This document shows positions 7,531 through 13,958 of a DNA stretch of 24,054 nt, one piece after another. Position numbers and translations under genes: made by a program. The stretch is from assembly GCA_015520425.1 (NCBI GenBank), contig WAQC01000026.1, positions 1 through 24,054 of the forward strand. The letters run 5' to 3'. The DNA comes from Candidatus Pelearchaeum sp. (lineage in GTDB: Archaea; Thermoproteota; Nitrososphaeria_A; Caldarchaeales; Caldarchaeaceae). Each line of letters starts with the position of its first letter. Position 1 is the stretch's first letter. Below the pieces are notes generated by a model that was given only the letters and a program-made list of their open reading frames with translations, ran no database searches and had not been told where the DNA came from.

Positions 7531-8651
7531 GGCCTGACCATCCCCAGCGTGGGCTTATTTCTCTCAGAAACGAGCCTTCTCCGTATTCTGCGCAGTATGG
7601 GGGTATCTAGCTCCATGCTGGCTTCCTTGACCACAGCCTCAGCGGGCTCTGCGAATGCCTTACGAATATCATGCCCCGCGCTGCTCTCATGTATGCTCTT
7701 CACCAGCTCCTCAACCTCGCTCCAGCTTGTGCTGAGAGCCTTCACCGCCTCCCAGCGCGGAGGCTCGCGGCCAAACTGCCTGTAGTGCGCTGCTAGGTGC
7801 TCATACACGCCGCGCCTATCCTCCTCTGGTATGCTCACGCCACCGCGCGCACCTGCGAGAGCAGCCATAGCAGCGGCAACACCACGCCAGACCACGACAA
7901 GCTCACCATCAACAACATCATGATGAGGTAGCTTGTATGAGCCGAAGCTATCAGGGCTGCTCGCGTCATACCACGCGAAGGCTTGGCGATACTTCTCCCA
8001 GTCTATCGTCTCCCGCCTCCCACTACCGTCGCGCGAGGCCCAAGTTCTCACGCGCTGCAACGCAGCGTCAGCGTCCCAGCGGGTCTCTTCAGGGGCTGTC
8101 TTAACCTCGCGGAACTCCACTACAGCCTTTGAGAGCGTGCTGATTGGCTCAAGGAGACCGTCGCTGGTGATGATGTAGCTCTTGCCGAAGAAGCTCAATA
8201 TGCGTGCTGATGGATTAACGCCGCGCGGCGTTAGGCTCACCTCGCGTATCTCTGCGTCAACAATCTCGCGGACACCATCCACGAGTCTGTAGCTTCTTAT
8301 CACGCCGCCTATGCTCAGCGCCCTTAGCGCGCCGTTCTTGACCAGCTCCCAGATTCGTCTGAAGCCAGCGTATATCCCAGCCTTTATGCGCAGGCCGACG
8401 CCGTGCTCGTATTCTGCCGCGAGTACCTCGCCTACCGCAGCCTCTCCCTCAACGCCCCTGCCGTGTAGCAGGAGTATAGGCCTGCCGCGAAGCTGCTCAG
8501 CGCCCCGCGCTAGGGCTTCTGGGGAAAACCTATCGCCCTCAAGGTCAACCTCTGGCGTTGCCGCGATTCCCTCAAAGAAGCCTATGAACCCCTCGCTGCT
8601 AACGTCCTTCACGATTAGCGGCGTAAGCTCCGCTATCGCTCTCCACTCCAT
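7527..8651 (-). CDS. Prohead maturation protease with C-terminal extension
   Basis: This is a 374-residue protein. The first 150 residues are an HK97-type prohead protease (S78/U35): catalytic His63 in LLLHGRG, Ser113 in ALSIGG, and an acidic residue in the segment EIVDAEIREVSLTPRGVNPSA. After about residue 185 comes an extension. It has one more domain, with YKLPHHDVVDGELVVVWRGV and AALAGARGGVSIPEEDR followed by YEHLAAHYRQFGREPP, a motif combination common in phage head-protease extensions. A helical C-terminal tail follows, which could act as scaffold. The start ATG lies within the end of the nucleotidyltransferase (53 nt overlap); a later GTG at codon 14 is an alternative start. Confidence 0.92.
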   Translation of the reverse strand: MEWRAIAELTPLIVKDVSSEGFIGFFEGIAATPEVDLEGDRFSPEALARGAEQLRGRPILLLHGRGVEGEAAVGEVLAAEYEHGVGLRIKAGIYAGFRRIWELVKNGALRALSIGGVIRSYRLVDGVREIVDAEIREVSLTPRGVNPSARILSFFGKSYIITSDGLLEPISTLSKAVVEFREVKTAPEETRWDADAALQRVRTWASRDGSGRRETIDWEKYRQAFAWYDASSPDSFGSYKLPHHDVVDGELVVVWRGVAAAMAALAGARGGVSIPEEDRRGVYEHLAAHYRQFGREPPRWEAVKALSTSWSEVEELVKSIHESSAGHDIRKAFAEPAEAVVKEASMELDTPILRRIRRRLVSERNKPTLGMVRP

Positions 8652-9102
8652 CGCCGCGCCCAGCGCTGCCTGTGCTTAAAGTCGTCAGAACCCAGCCAAT
8701 CCGCGTCTTCTCTATGCCCAGCCTCCCAATAACACGTTGCGCGTGGCCGCGCAGCTCGTTGAACAGGCGCTCATCACCGCAGAGGAGTTTTCCCTCGGTG
8801 AGAGCGTCTAGGAGTATCGTATCCCCCTCCTCCAGCCTCCGCCGCGCTTCCTCAAGGCTGTAGCGGAAGAGCTGGGCTGGCCAGCGAACCTCAACACCAC
8901 GACGCCCAGCCTTGTTTGAGACTATGAGCAGGTCATAGTCGCTGGCTGGCGTAGAATCGCCGCGAGCACGCGAGCCGAAGAGGACTATCAGAAGCTCCCC
9001 AGCTCCGCACAGCTCGCGGAGAAGCTGCCTAAACCGCTCCTCCTTCAGCCGCCAGACCTCCCTAAACAAATCAACCCAATCGCTCCGCATAGGCGAGAAC
9101 AC
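8599..9102 (-). CDS. Minimal nucleotidyltransferase (MNT/polymerase-beta fold)
   Basis: This protein of up to 167 residues has the nucleotidyltransferase signature GSRARGDSTPASDYDLLIV, which supplies the GS motif and the DxD metal pair (SDYDLL), and a later acidic residue in the segment EEGDTILLDALTEG. These small enzymes transfer nucleotides; many are antitoxin or toxin-modifying enzymes paired with HEPN proteins, but no HEPN gene is visible here. The start could be GTG at 9102 or ATG at 9090 (after a GAGGAG stretch). Its 3' end overlaps the protease start by 53 nt. A nucleotidyltransferase placed at the head of a capsid operon is unusual, and its role there is unknown. Confidence 0.85.
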   Translation of the reverse strand: MFSPMRSDWVDLFREVWRLKEERFRQLLRELCGAGELLIVLFGSRARGDSTPASDYDLLIVSNKAGRRGVEVRWPAQLFRYSLEEARRRLEEGDTILLDALTEGKLLCGDERLFNELRGHAQRVIGRLGIEKTRIGWVLTTLSTGSAGRGDGVESDSGAYAANREGR

Positions 9103-9159
9103 TCCTCATACATTCTAAAGCCCGCTCAACCCCTACTATACCCCTTGTTTAGCCGCGTG

Positions 9160-9363
9160 TTATGTATGCTCCCCCAGCGTGGTCTGCCTAGGCTTGGCTA
9201 GAGCCTCGCGGCGTAGCTCCAGCCTTATGAGCGGAGCATAGGCCCTAGCCCCGCCTGGCATCGTGATGAGCGCGTCCACCAGCCTAACGTGCTTCTCATC
9301 CTCGCTCTCCACCACGCCGCTTACCGTCAGCCCACCTTGGAGCTGGTATCGCCTACGCATCAC
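9160..9363 (-). CDS. Small hypothetical protein upstream of the capsid operon
   Basis: This frame codes for 67 residues with a basic start (MMRRRYQL or MRRRYQL), beta-like stretches (GLTVSGVVESEDEKHVRLVD, PLIRLELRREAL) and a charged end. It is divergent from the portal gene, whose start lies only 17 bases away. The GTG-ATG start (9363/9360) and compact position fit a real gene of the early capsid transcription unit. The pattern of strands could form a small beta-barrel-like domain, but I do not recognise the family. Confidence 0.55.
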   Translation of the reverse strand: MMRRRYQLQGGLTVSGVVESEDEKHVRLVDALITMPGGARAYAPLIRLELRREALAKPRQTTLGEHT

Positions 9364-9380
9364 GCCGCCAGCGCTGGTGT

Positions 9381-10592
9381 TTGAGAATCTTAAGAGTGAG
9401 AAACCGCCTTAAAGCCATGCAGCTACTCAAGGAGGTTACGCGCCTCTTCAGGCGCGGCCCAGCGAGGGCTTATGCCTCGTCGCTTCCAGGCTTCTACGGT
9501 AGGTGGGGGGAGCCGAAGCAGCTTGACCAGCAGAAGCTGCTTGAGCTGGCTGAGGGTGATGCTGACGTAAGAGCCTGCCTAGACGCGATAGTGGATGCGG
9601 TAACCGCTAACGGCTGGCTCGTCTCGGCGGGTGATGAGCATGTCAAGAGCATGGTTGAGACCTGGCTAACGAGGCGCGAGGATGACTTCTGGCTCTTCCT
9701 CAGAAACCTAACCCTCACCACGCTCATCTTTGACGAGGCTTACATAGAATGCACTGGCGACTTCCCGCGCGTTATAGCGCCTTGGACTATGCGGGTGGTT
9801 AGGGACAACTATGGGCGTGTAGTGGGCTATGTCCAGCAGACAGCGTATACGGTTCATTTCAGGCCTGAGGAGATAGTGCATATCGTCCTCCACCCACTCG
9901 CTGACAGGGCTTACGGGACGCCGAAGATTGCGACGCTCTCAAGGATTCTCCTAGCCAAGCGCGAGGCCGAGCTCTTCCTCTTCCAGGTCTTCATGCGGAA
10001 GGGTGTTCTCTCAAAGGCGATAATCCTACGGCACGGTGATGAGCAGACATTTACGCGGGTGAAGAACCAGCTTGACGCTACCAGGCCAGGCGACAACCTA
10101 CTACTGATGGGCGAGGTGGAGATACGCGACCTAGGCCAGCCCGTTGAGGAGCTGCGCATACTAGACATGCTCTCGGAGTTCAGGCAGCGCATACTAGCTG
10201 TCTTCCGCGTCCCGCCGATAGTATATGGCCTTGAAGGCTCGGTGAACCTTGAGACCTCGCGGAACCAGATGGTCAGCTTCGCCCAGTATGTTAAGTCGCT
10301 GCAGCGCATTATAGCTGCTGGCGTTGGCCGCGCGATTTCACGCATCTTGGGCGTTGATGGCTTCTCGTTTAGGCTTGTGGAGTGGATGAACCCTGAGCAG
10401 GAGACGCGGATACACGCGATTAGGGTTGATGCTGGTATTGAGACGATTAACGAGGCTCGCGCCGCTATGGGGCTTAAGCCATTCCCAGACGAGCCTGTGG
10501 CGGAGAAGCCTCTCCCGAAGTTCGCGGTTAGGCAGCGTCTCCAGGCTGAGGATGCGCTAGCCCAGCTACTAGCCGAGGGTGGGAGGAAGTGA
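9381..10592 (+). CDS. Phage portal protein, HK97/SPP1-like
   Basis: This 403-residue protein shows the portal pattern. An early helix region contains DADVRACLDAIVDAVTANGW (about residues 60-80). The stem and wing follow, with VVRDNYGRVVGYVQQTAYTV and FRPEEIVHIVLHPLADRAYG (about residues 155-174). The C-terminal crown helices are around QRILAVFRVPPIVYGLEG (about residues 270-288) and ETINEARAAMGLKPFPDEP. These dodecameric rings form the DNA entry channel. It is transcribed divergently from the protease and capsid genes, unlike the normal terminase-portal-protease-capsid order. The start used is TTG at 9381; GTG at 9399 or ATG at 9417 are alternatives. Its stop overlaps the next gene's GTG (GTGA). 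Confidence 0.92.
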   Translation: MRILRVRNRLKAMQLLKEVTRLFRRGPARAYASSLPGFYGRWGEPKQLDQQKLLELAEGDADVRACLDAIVDAVTANGWLVSAGDEHVKSMVETWLTRREDDFWLFLRNLTLTTLIFDEAYIECTGDFPRVIAPWTMRVVRDNYGRVVGYVQQTAYTVHFRPEEIVHIVLHPLADRAYGTPKIATLSRILLAKREAELFLFQVFMRKGVLSKAIILRHGDEQTFTRVKNQLDATRPGDNLLLMGEVEIRDLGQPVEELRILDMLSEFRQRILAVFRVPPIVYGLEGSVNLETSRNQMVSFAQYVKSLQRIIAAGVGRAISRILGVDGFSFRLVEWMNPEQETRIHAIRVDAGIETINEARAAMGLKPFPDEPVAEKPLPKFAVRQRLQAEDALAQLLAEGGRK

Positions 10593-11086
10593 GCAGGGCA
10601 ATCGCCCTAGCAGCGCTCATGATAGTCGCTGGCTACCTGGCGCTTAGGCTATCAGAGGAGATACCGCCGCTGAAGCTTGTAGCATACATAATCTTCTTCA
10701 CCCTAGCCCTAGACCTGGCGATAGCGCTCATCATACCCATGCTCCTGATTGCGTTTAGGCTTGATGAACGCCGCCTCAGGAGGTGGGAGGCCAGCAAGCC
10801 AATGCTCCTCACCCTAGCGGTGCAGAGTATAGCGGCATACGCCAGCCTGGTTGCGCAGGTCTTCGCCATACGCGGAGAGATTGCAGTAGCTGGGCTGACG
10901 CTCACGGCCGAGCAGCAGCTCACAGCCCTGCTCATCATAAACACATACCTCGCTGCGCGCTTGGCTGCTGAGTGTATGGACTACATGCGCCTTGAGAGGG
11001 GCTTCGGGGCTGCGGTACTCATGCTGGGGATGGCCAGCTACCTCATCTACCTAGTTGAGCTGGCGCGGCGCTTTGGGTGGCTCTAG
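10589..11086 (+). CDS. Four-helix membrane protein downstream of the portal
   Basis: This 165-residue protein has about four membrane helices, around residues 4-20, 30-57, 71-91 and 139-157. Between the second and third is a short basic stretch (RLDERRLRRWE), and between the third and fourth lies a second, less hydrophobic helix. The GTG start overlaps the portal stop and follows GGGAGGAA, a good ribosome binding site. A membrane protein here might be a holin-like or lysis-linked protein, or a partner of the membrane-anchored protein encoded next. I recognise no family, so the function is unknown. Confidence 0.7.
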   Translation: MSRAIALAALMIVAGYLALRLSEEIPPLKLVAYIIFFTLALDLAIALIIPMLLIAFRLDERRLRRWEASKPMLLTLAVQSIAAYASLVAQVFAIRGEIAVAGLTLTAEQQLTALLIINTYLAARLAAECMDYMRLERGFGAAVLMLGMASYLIYLVELARRFGWL

Positions 11087-11087
11087 G

Positions 11088-11777
11088 ATGCGCGTAAGCG
11101 AGGCGGTTGATATTCTCTCCAAGGTGATGACCGTTGCCTCACTCATACTATACCAGCTCGGCTACCTTGACGCTGGCTCTCTCATAGGGATAGTCGCTGC
11201 GATAACCGCCGTGATGGCCTCGCTCCTCATACACCGCTACGGCTCCTCGCTACATAGGGGGCTGAGGAAAGCGCTGGCCCCGCGCCTACTGGTGGCGAAG
11301 ACTCTGAAGGGGAGGACGATAATCCTAGGCGAGGGCTGCAAGCTATGCAACAGCCCAGCGAGACGCGAGGTGGAGGAGATGCTCACAAGCGGCGCGAGCT
11401 TCAGCAAGATACGCGAAGCCTATCCAGAGGTTGATGCCGAAACGATACTAGCCCATGTGCAGCACATGCTCGCGGAGAGGAGCGACGAGACCCTGGAAGC
11501 TCTAGCTAGGCGGCATAGGGTGAGGGAGCTGGACATGCGCGAAGAGCTACAAAGACTAATCAGAAGGCTGGAGAAGCTATACGCGAAGCTGGCCAAGCTG
11601 GATGAGATGTTCTTCAAGGAGCAGAGCATCAGGACGCAGGACTACATACACAGCATAGGCGAGAGGAGGCAGATACTGACGAAGATTCGGGAGACGCTGG
11701 AGATTATCGGGAAGCTGCGCGACGAGGAGAGGGCTGAGAAGGATTTGGGGGAGCTTCTACGCAGGCTCAGGAGCTAA
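11088..11777 (+). CDS. Membrane-anchored protein with small-terminase-like DNA-binding and coiled-coil part
   Basis: The chosen ATG (11088) follows the stop of the previous gene by one base; an earlier in-frame start at 11055 would overlap that gene. The 229-residue protein starts with two membrane helices (about residues 8-50). The soluble part then has a C-x2-C motif (GCKLCNSPARREVEEML) leading into a helix-turn-helix (FSKIREAYPEVDAETILAHV), then a long coiled coil (RRLEKLYAKLAKLDEMFFKE) and an IGERRQILTKIRETLEIIGK end. The Cys/HTH plus coiled-coil-and-RETLELI pattern resembles phage small-terminase-like DNA-recognition proteins. The membrane tether is unusual for that family. It overlaps the ABC-GNAT gene by 11 bases tail-to-tail. 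Confidence 0.6.
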   Translation: MRVSEAVDILSKVMTVASLILYQLGYLDAGSLIGIVAAITAVMASLLIHRYGSSLHRGLRKALAPRLLVAKTLKGRTIILGEGCKLCNSPARREVEEMLTSGASFSKIREAYPEVDAETILAHVQHMLAERSDETLEALARRHRVRELDMREELQRLIRRLEKLYAKLAKLDEMFFKEQSIRTQDYIHSIGERRQILTKIRETLEIIGKLRDEERAEKDLGELLRRLRS

Positions 11778-13281
11778 GAAGCCAGCGCGCATACTTCTCC
11801 ACAAACTCGCGCTTGAGCGCCCTGAGCTGCAACGCCCTCCACTTCTTGTCTGGGTTTATCCAAAGCCCATAAACCTTGGGCGTCGCAGCTACGCGCATCT
11901 TCTTCAGGAGTGTGAAGAGTTTTTCGCGCCGCATCCTCATTATGGCCTGGCTATCCAACCCTATCCTAGGGTCTAGTAGCCTTCCGTAGTTCTCCGCGAC
12001 CCAGCGGCGTAGTGCGTTTAGGCTCCTGCCATCCCTGAAGCGGCGCGCGAGCGCATCAACCCCTGCGTGGAGCTTCACGCCGAAACGCTCCTCAAAGCTC
12101 CGCAGCGCCTTAAGCTTCCGCGCATCCAGCGGAACCTCAAACGACACCATATAGCTCTTGGTGAAGTTGTGGAAGCGCTGCATCACGCTCAATATCTCCA
12201 CGAAGGGCTTGTCCAGCCTCTCCATGCTCTCAAGCAGCAGGGCGCGGCTCACACCTATCCCCCTGAAGCTGGGATGAACCACGACGCGCTCAATACGTAG
12301 GACGTGCTCTCCCCTGTGCCTACGATACCACTCGGCGTTGAAGCAGTTTGCATGACCACCAGCGGGGAAGTAGGGCGAGGCATAGACCACAACCCCAATC
12401 AGCCTATCATCTATACACGCCTTGAAGACCTTCTTCACACCGCCAGCGTGGTGGCTTCGGTAGTGGAGGAAAGCCAGGCGCCGCCAGTCGTCGTAGCTGC
12501 CCTCCTCAACCCTGAGAGACCTAAGCAGGCTACATGGTTTCTCAACGACATCGCGCCGCCTAACCTCAACGCCGCTGCCCAGATGCTTTACTATTACGAT
12601 GTCTGGGTTTAGGTCTTCCTCCAAGTCGTTCATGGCTGTGCCAGCTATGAGCGTCATGCCCCTCCTCCTCACGTAGCGCTGGAACGTGTATGCCGCTGCC
12701 CGCGCTGTCTCGCGGTCAAGGGTTGAGCAGAACTCATCCAGCACTAGGGTGCGCGCTCCCTTGCTTAGGGCTAGGGCGAAGAGGTAGCGTAGCTTCTGCC
12801 CCTCGCTCAGCTCGTCAAAACGCCTAAGCCAGCTATACGTGTCGCTAAGCCCAGCGGCGGAGAGGATACTGATAGCCTCAGCCGTGTCGCGGCCTAGCGA
12901 GTCTATAACCCTAACACGCCTATCCACGCGCTCAGCAAGCCTCCAAGAAGTAACGACTGGGGAGAACTCCCGATGCTTGGAGAGCTCCTCAGCCAAGAAG
13001 CGCATCAGCAAGCTCTTACCCCCGCCGCTCTCGCCAGTTATGTAGACCACGTGGCCAGGCTCCAGCTCAAGCTCAAACCTGCTGTAGATTGTGTATGGCT
13101 TGGCCTCAAGCCCCAGGCCGAAGGCCTCCGCAACGTCGCGGACGCGCTCGCTGGCGCGGCCTACGCGCGTGTCAAAGGTTCTCTCATACCCAACCCTAAC
13201 GCCAGCAAGGGACGCAGCCCCACCACGACCAGCGGGTAGGGGATAGTCGGAGAACGGTACTGGGAGCGTGAGCCGCGCCAT
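11767..13281 (-). CDS. ABC-type ATPase fused to GNAT acyltransferase domain (COG2401-like)
   Basis: This is a 504-residue protein counted from the ATG at 13281; a TTG one codon earlier is also possible. Numbered from that TTG, the ABC part has Walker A GESGGGKS (84-91), signature LSEGQ (159-163) and Walker B TLVLDEF (179-185). A GNAT domain follows at about residues 255-375, with HYRSHHAG at its start, RLIGVVVYASP, and the acetyl-CoA loop FRGIGVSRALL (340-350). A basic helical tail follows. This fusion matches COG2401 (an ABC-type ATPase fused to a predicted acetyltransferase), found in archaea and their elements. The H-Y and GVVV features resemble Mom-like DNA-modifying GNATs of phages. It is not a terminase, because the signature is of the ABC type. 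The true substrate is unknown. Confidence 0.85.
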   Translation of the reverse strand: MARLTLPVPFSDYPLPAGRGGAASLAGVRVGYERTFDTRVGRASERVRDVAEAFGLGLEAKPYTIYSRFELELEPGHVVYITGESGGGKSLLMRFLAEELSKHREFSPVVTSWRLAERVDRRVRVIDSLGRDTAEAISILSAAGLSDTYSWLRRFDELSEGQKLRYLFALALSKGARTLVLDEFCSTLDRETARAAAYTFQRYVRRRGMTLIAGTAMNDLEEDLNPDIVIVKHLGSGVEVRRRDVVEKPCSLLRSLRVEEGSYDDWRRLAFLHYRSHHAGGVKKVFKACIDDRLIGVVVYASPYFPAGGHANCFNAEWYRRHRGEHVLRIERVVVHPSFRGIGVSRALLLESMERLDKPFVEILSVMQRFHNFTKSYMVSFEVPLDARKLKALRSFEERFGVKLHAGVDALARRFRDGRSLNALRRWVAENYGRLLDPRIGLDSQAIMRMRREKLFTLLKKMRVAATPKVYGLWINPDKKWRALQLRALKREFVEKYARWLLSS

Positions 13282-13287
13282 CAACCA

Positions 13288-13313
13288 GCGGGAAACCCGC
13301 GAGAGCTATAACA
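13288..13313 (-). promoter_or_regulatory. Promoter with overlapping hairpin operator for the ABC-GNAT gene
   Basis: On the minus strand GTTATAGC (13313-13306) lies about 28 nt before the ATG at 13281, fitting a TATA box for a leaderless transcript. Between the box and the start codon is a perfect inverted repeat GCGGG-AAA-CCCGC (13288-13300). A repressor bound there would block the promoter. Both are by eye. Confidence 0.5.
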
Positions 13314-13377
13314 CCCAGCATACACTTTCACCCTACTCTCTAAACATATACGCAACAAAATAACATACACAGACGTT

Positions 13378-13453
13378 AGAGATGACAAAAGCGTCTCTTG
13401 TCGTCTCTGAGGTATCTCTACAGTCAAGCAGCTTGACGATAGAGACGACAAGA
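13378..13453. promoter_or_regulatory. Nested inverted repeats, probable operator array before the regulator genes
   Basis: Outer arms of 13 bp, TCTTGTCGTCTCT (13396-13408) and AGAGACGACAAGA (13441-13453), are perfect inverted repeats. Inside them lies a second perfect pair, GTCAAG (13423-13428) and CTTGAC (13432-13437), separated by CAG. Further copies of the AGAGAYGAC core occur at about 13379-13387 (AGAGATGAC), plus partial ones at 13393-13398 (GTCTCT on the plus strand) and 13415-13419 (TCTCT). The array ends 14 bases before the RHH start ATG, so the RHH protein probably binds it and controls its own operon, possibly also the divergent ABC-GNAT gene. Repeats are seen; the role is inferred. 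Confidence 0.65.
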
Positions 13454-13466
13454 CGGGGTGAGCCTC

Positions 13467-13706
13467 ATGCCTCCTAGACGCGCCCTAGGCAGTTCTCCCA
13501 AGCGTATAATCGTTAGGGTGAGTGATGAGATGTATTCCTGGCTTGAAAGTAAGGCTGATGAATACGACACCTCGGTATCCTCGTTAATCAGGCGCCTCAT
13601 ACGCGAGGCCATGCGCCGCGAGGGTTTCTCACCCCATTTAACACGGCGGCACGAGGCTCGTGGTGATGAGCATGCCGAAGATGAGGTCAAAGAAGAAGGC
13701 TCTTGA
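13467..13706 (+). CDS. Ribbon-helix-helix (CopG/MetJ-type) DNA-binding regulator
   Basis: From the ATG at 13467 (an upstream GTG at 13458 is possible) the protein is 79 residues. It has a basic start (MPPRRALGSSPKR), the beta strand RIIVRVSDEMYSWL and the helix pair ESKADEYDTSVSSLIRRLI. These make a typical RHH fold in which a strand from each dimer partner binds the major groove. The C-terminus is acidic (DEHAEDEVKEEG). RHH proteins often bind repeated half-sites and repress their own operon; the nested repeats immediately upstream are good candidates. The gene overlaps the next one by 35 bases, counted from that gene's ATG. Confidence 0.8.
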   Translation: MPPRRALGSSPKRIIVRVSDEMYSWLESKADEYDTSVSSLIRRLIREAMRREGFSPHLTRRHEARGDEHAEDEVKEEGS

Positions 13707-13953
13707 GCTCATCTTCTCGCTGGGAGAGAGGCTTGAGCTCCTCTGCGCCGAGCGCGGCGTGAGCGAGCTAACCGCAGGCCGCGGGGAGCTGCGTAGCCTG
13801 CTCAACATCGGGAGCAGACGCGGGAAGGACCTGCTCACGATGGCTCTCCAGCAGTTCGCCGCTGGAGAGGTTGTGAAGACGCCGCGCTGGGAGCTTAGGG
13901 TGAGAGACTGGGAGAAGCCCGTGATATGCTTCAGAACACTCGCGAGGAGGTGA
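13672..13953 (+). CDS. Small basic protein of the regulator operon, possible winged-helix
   Basis: Starting at the ATG at 13672 (GTG at 13660 also possible) this gives 93 residues. The N-terminus is basic (MPKMRSKKKALELIF), followed by helices (GERLELLCAERGVSELTAGR, then GELRSLLNIGSRRGKDLLTM) and a final strand pair (KTPRWELRVRDWEKPVICF). The mix of helices and a terminal beta hairpin resembles a small winged helix, but I cannot name a family. It overlaps the RHH gene at its start and ends 5 bases before the ParB start, so the three genes are probably translated from one transcript. Confidence 0.55.
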   Translation: MPKMRSKKKALELIFSLGERLELLCAERGVSELTAGRGELRSLLNIGSRRGKDLLTMALQQFAAGEVVKTPRWELRVRDWEKPVICFRTLARR

Positions 13954-13958
13954 TACAC

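Noticed and set aside
11767..13281. ABC-GNAT fusion as the missing large terminase
   Set aside because: The LSEGQ signature and Walker spacing are of ABC type and there is no RNase H-like nuclease domain; the second half is a GNAT fold.
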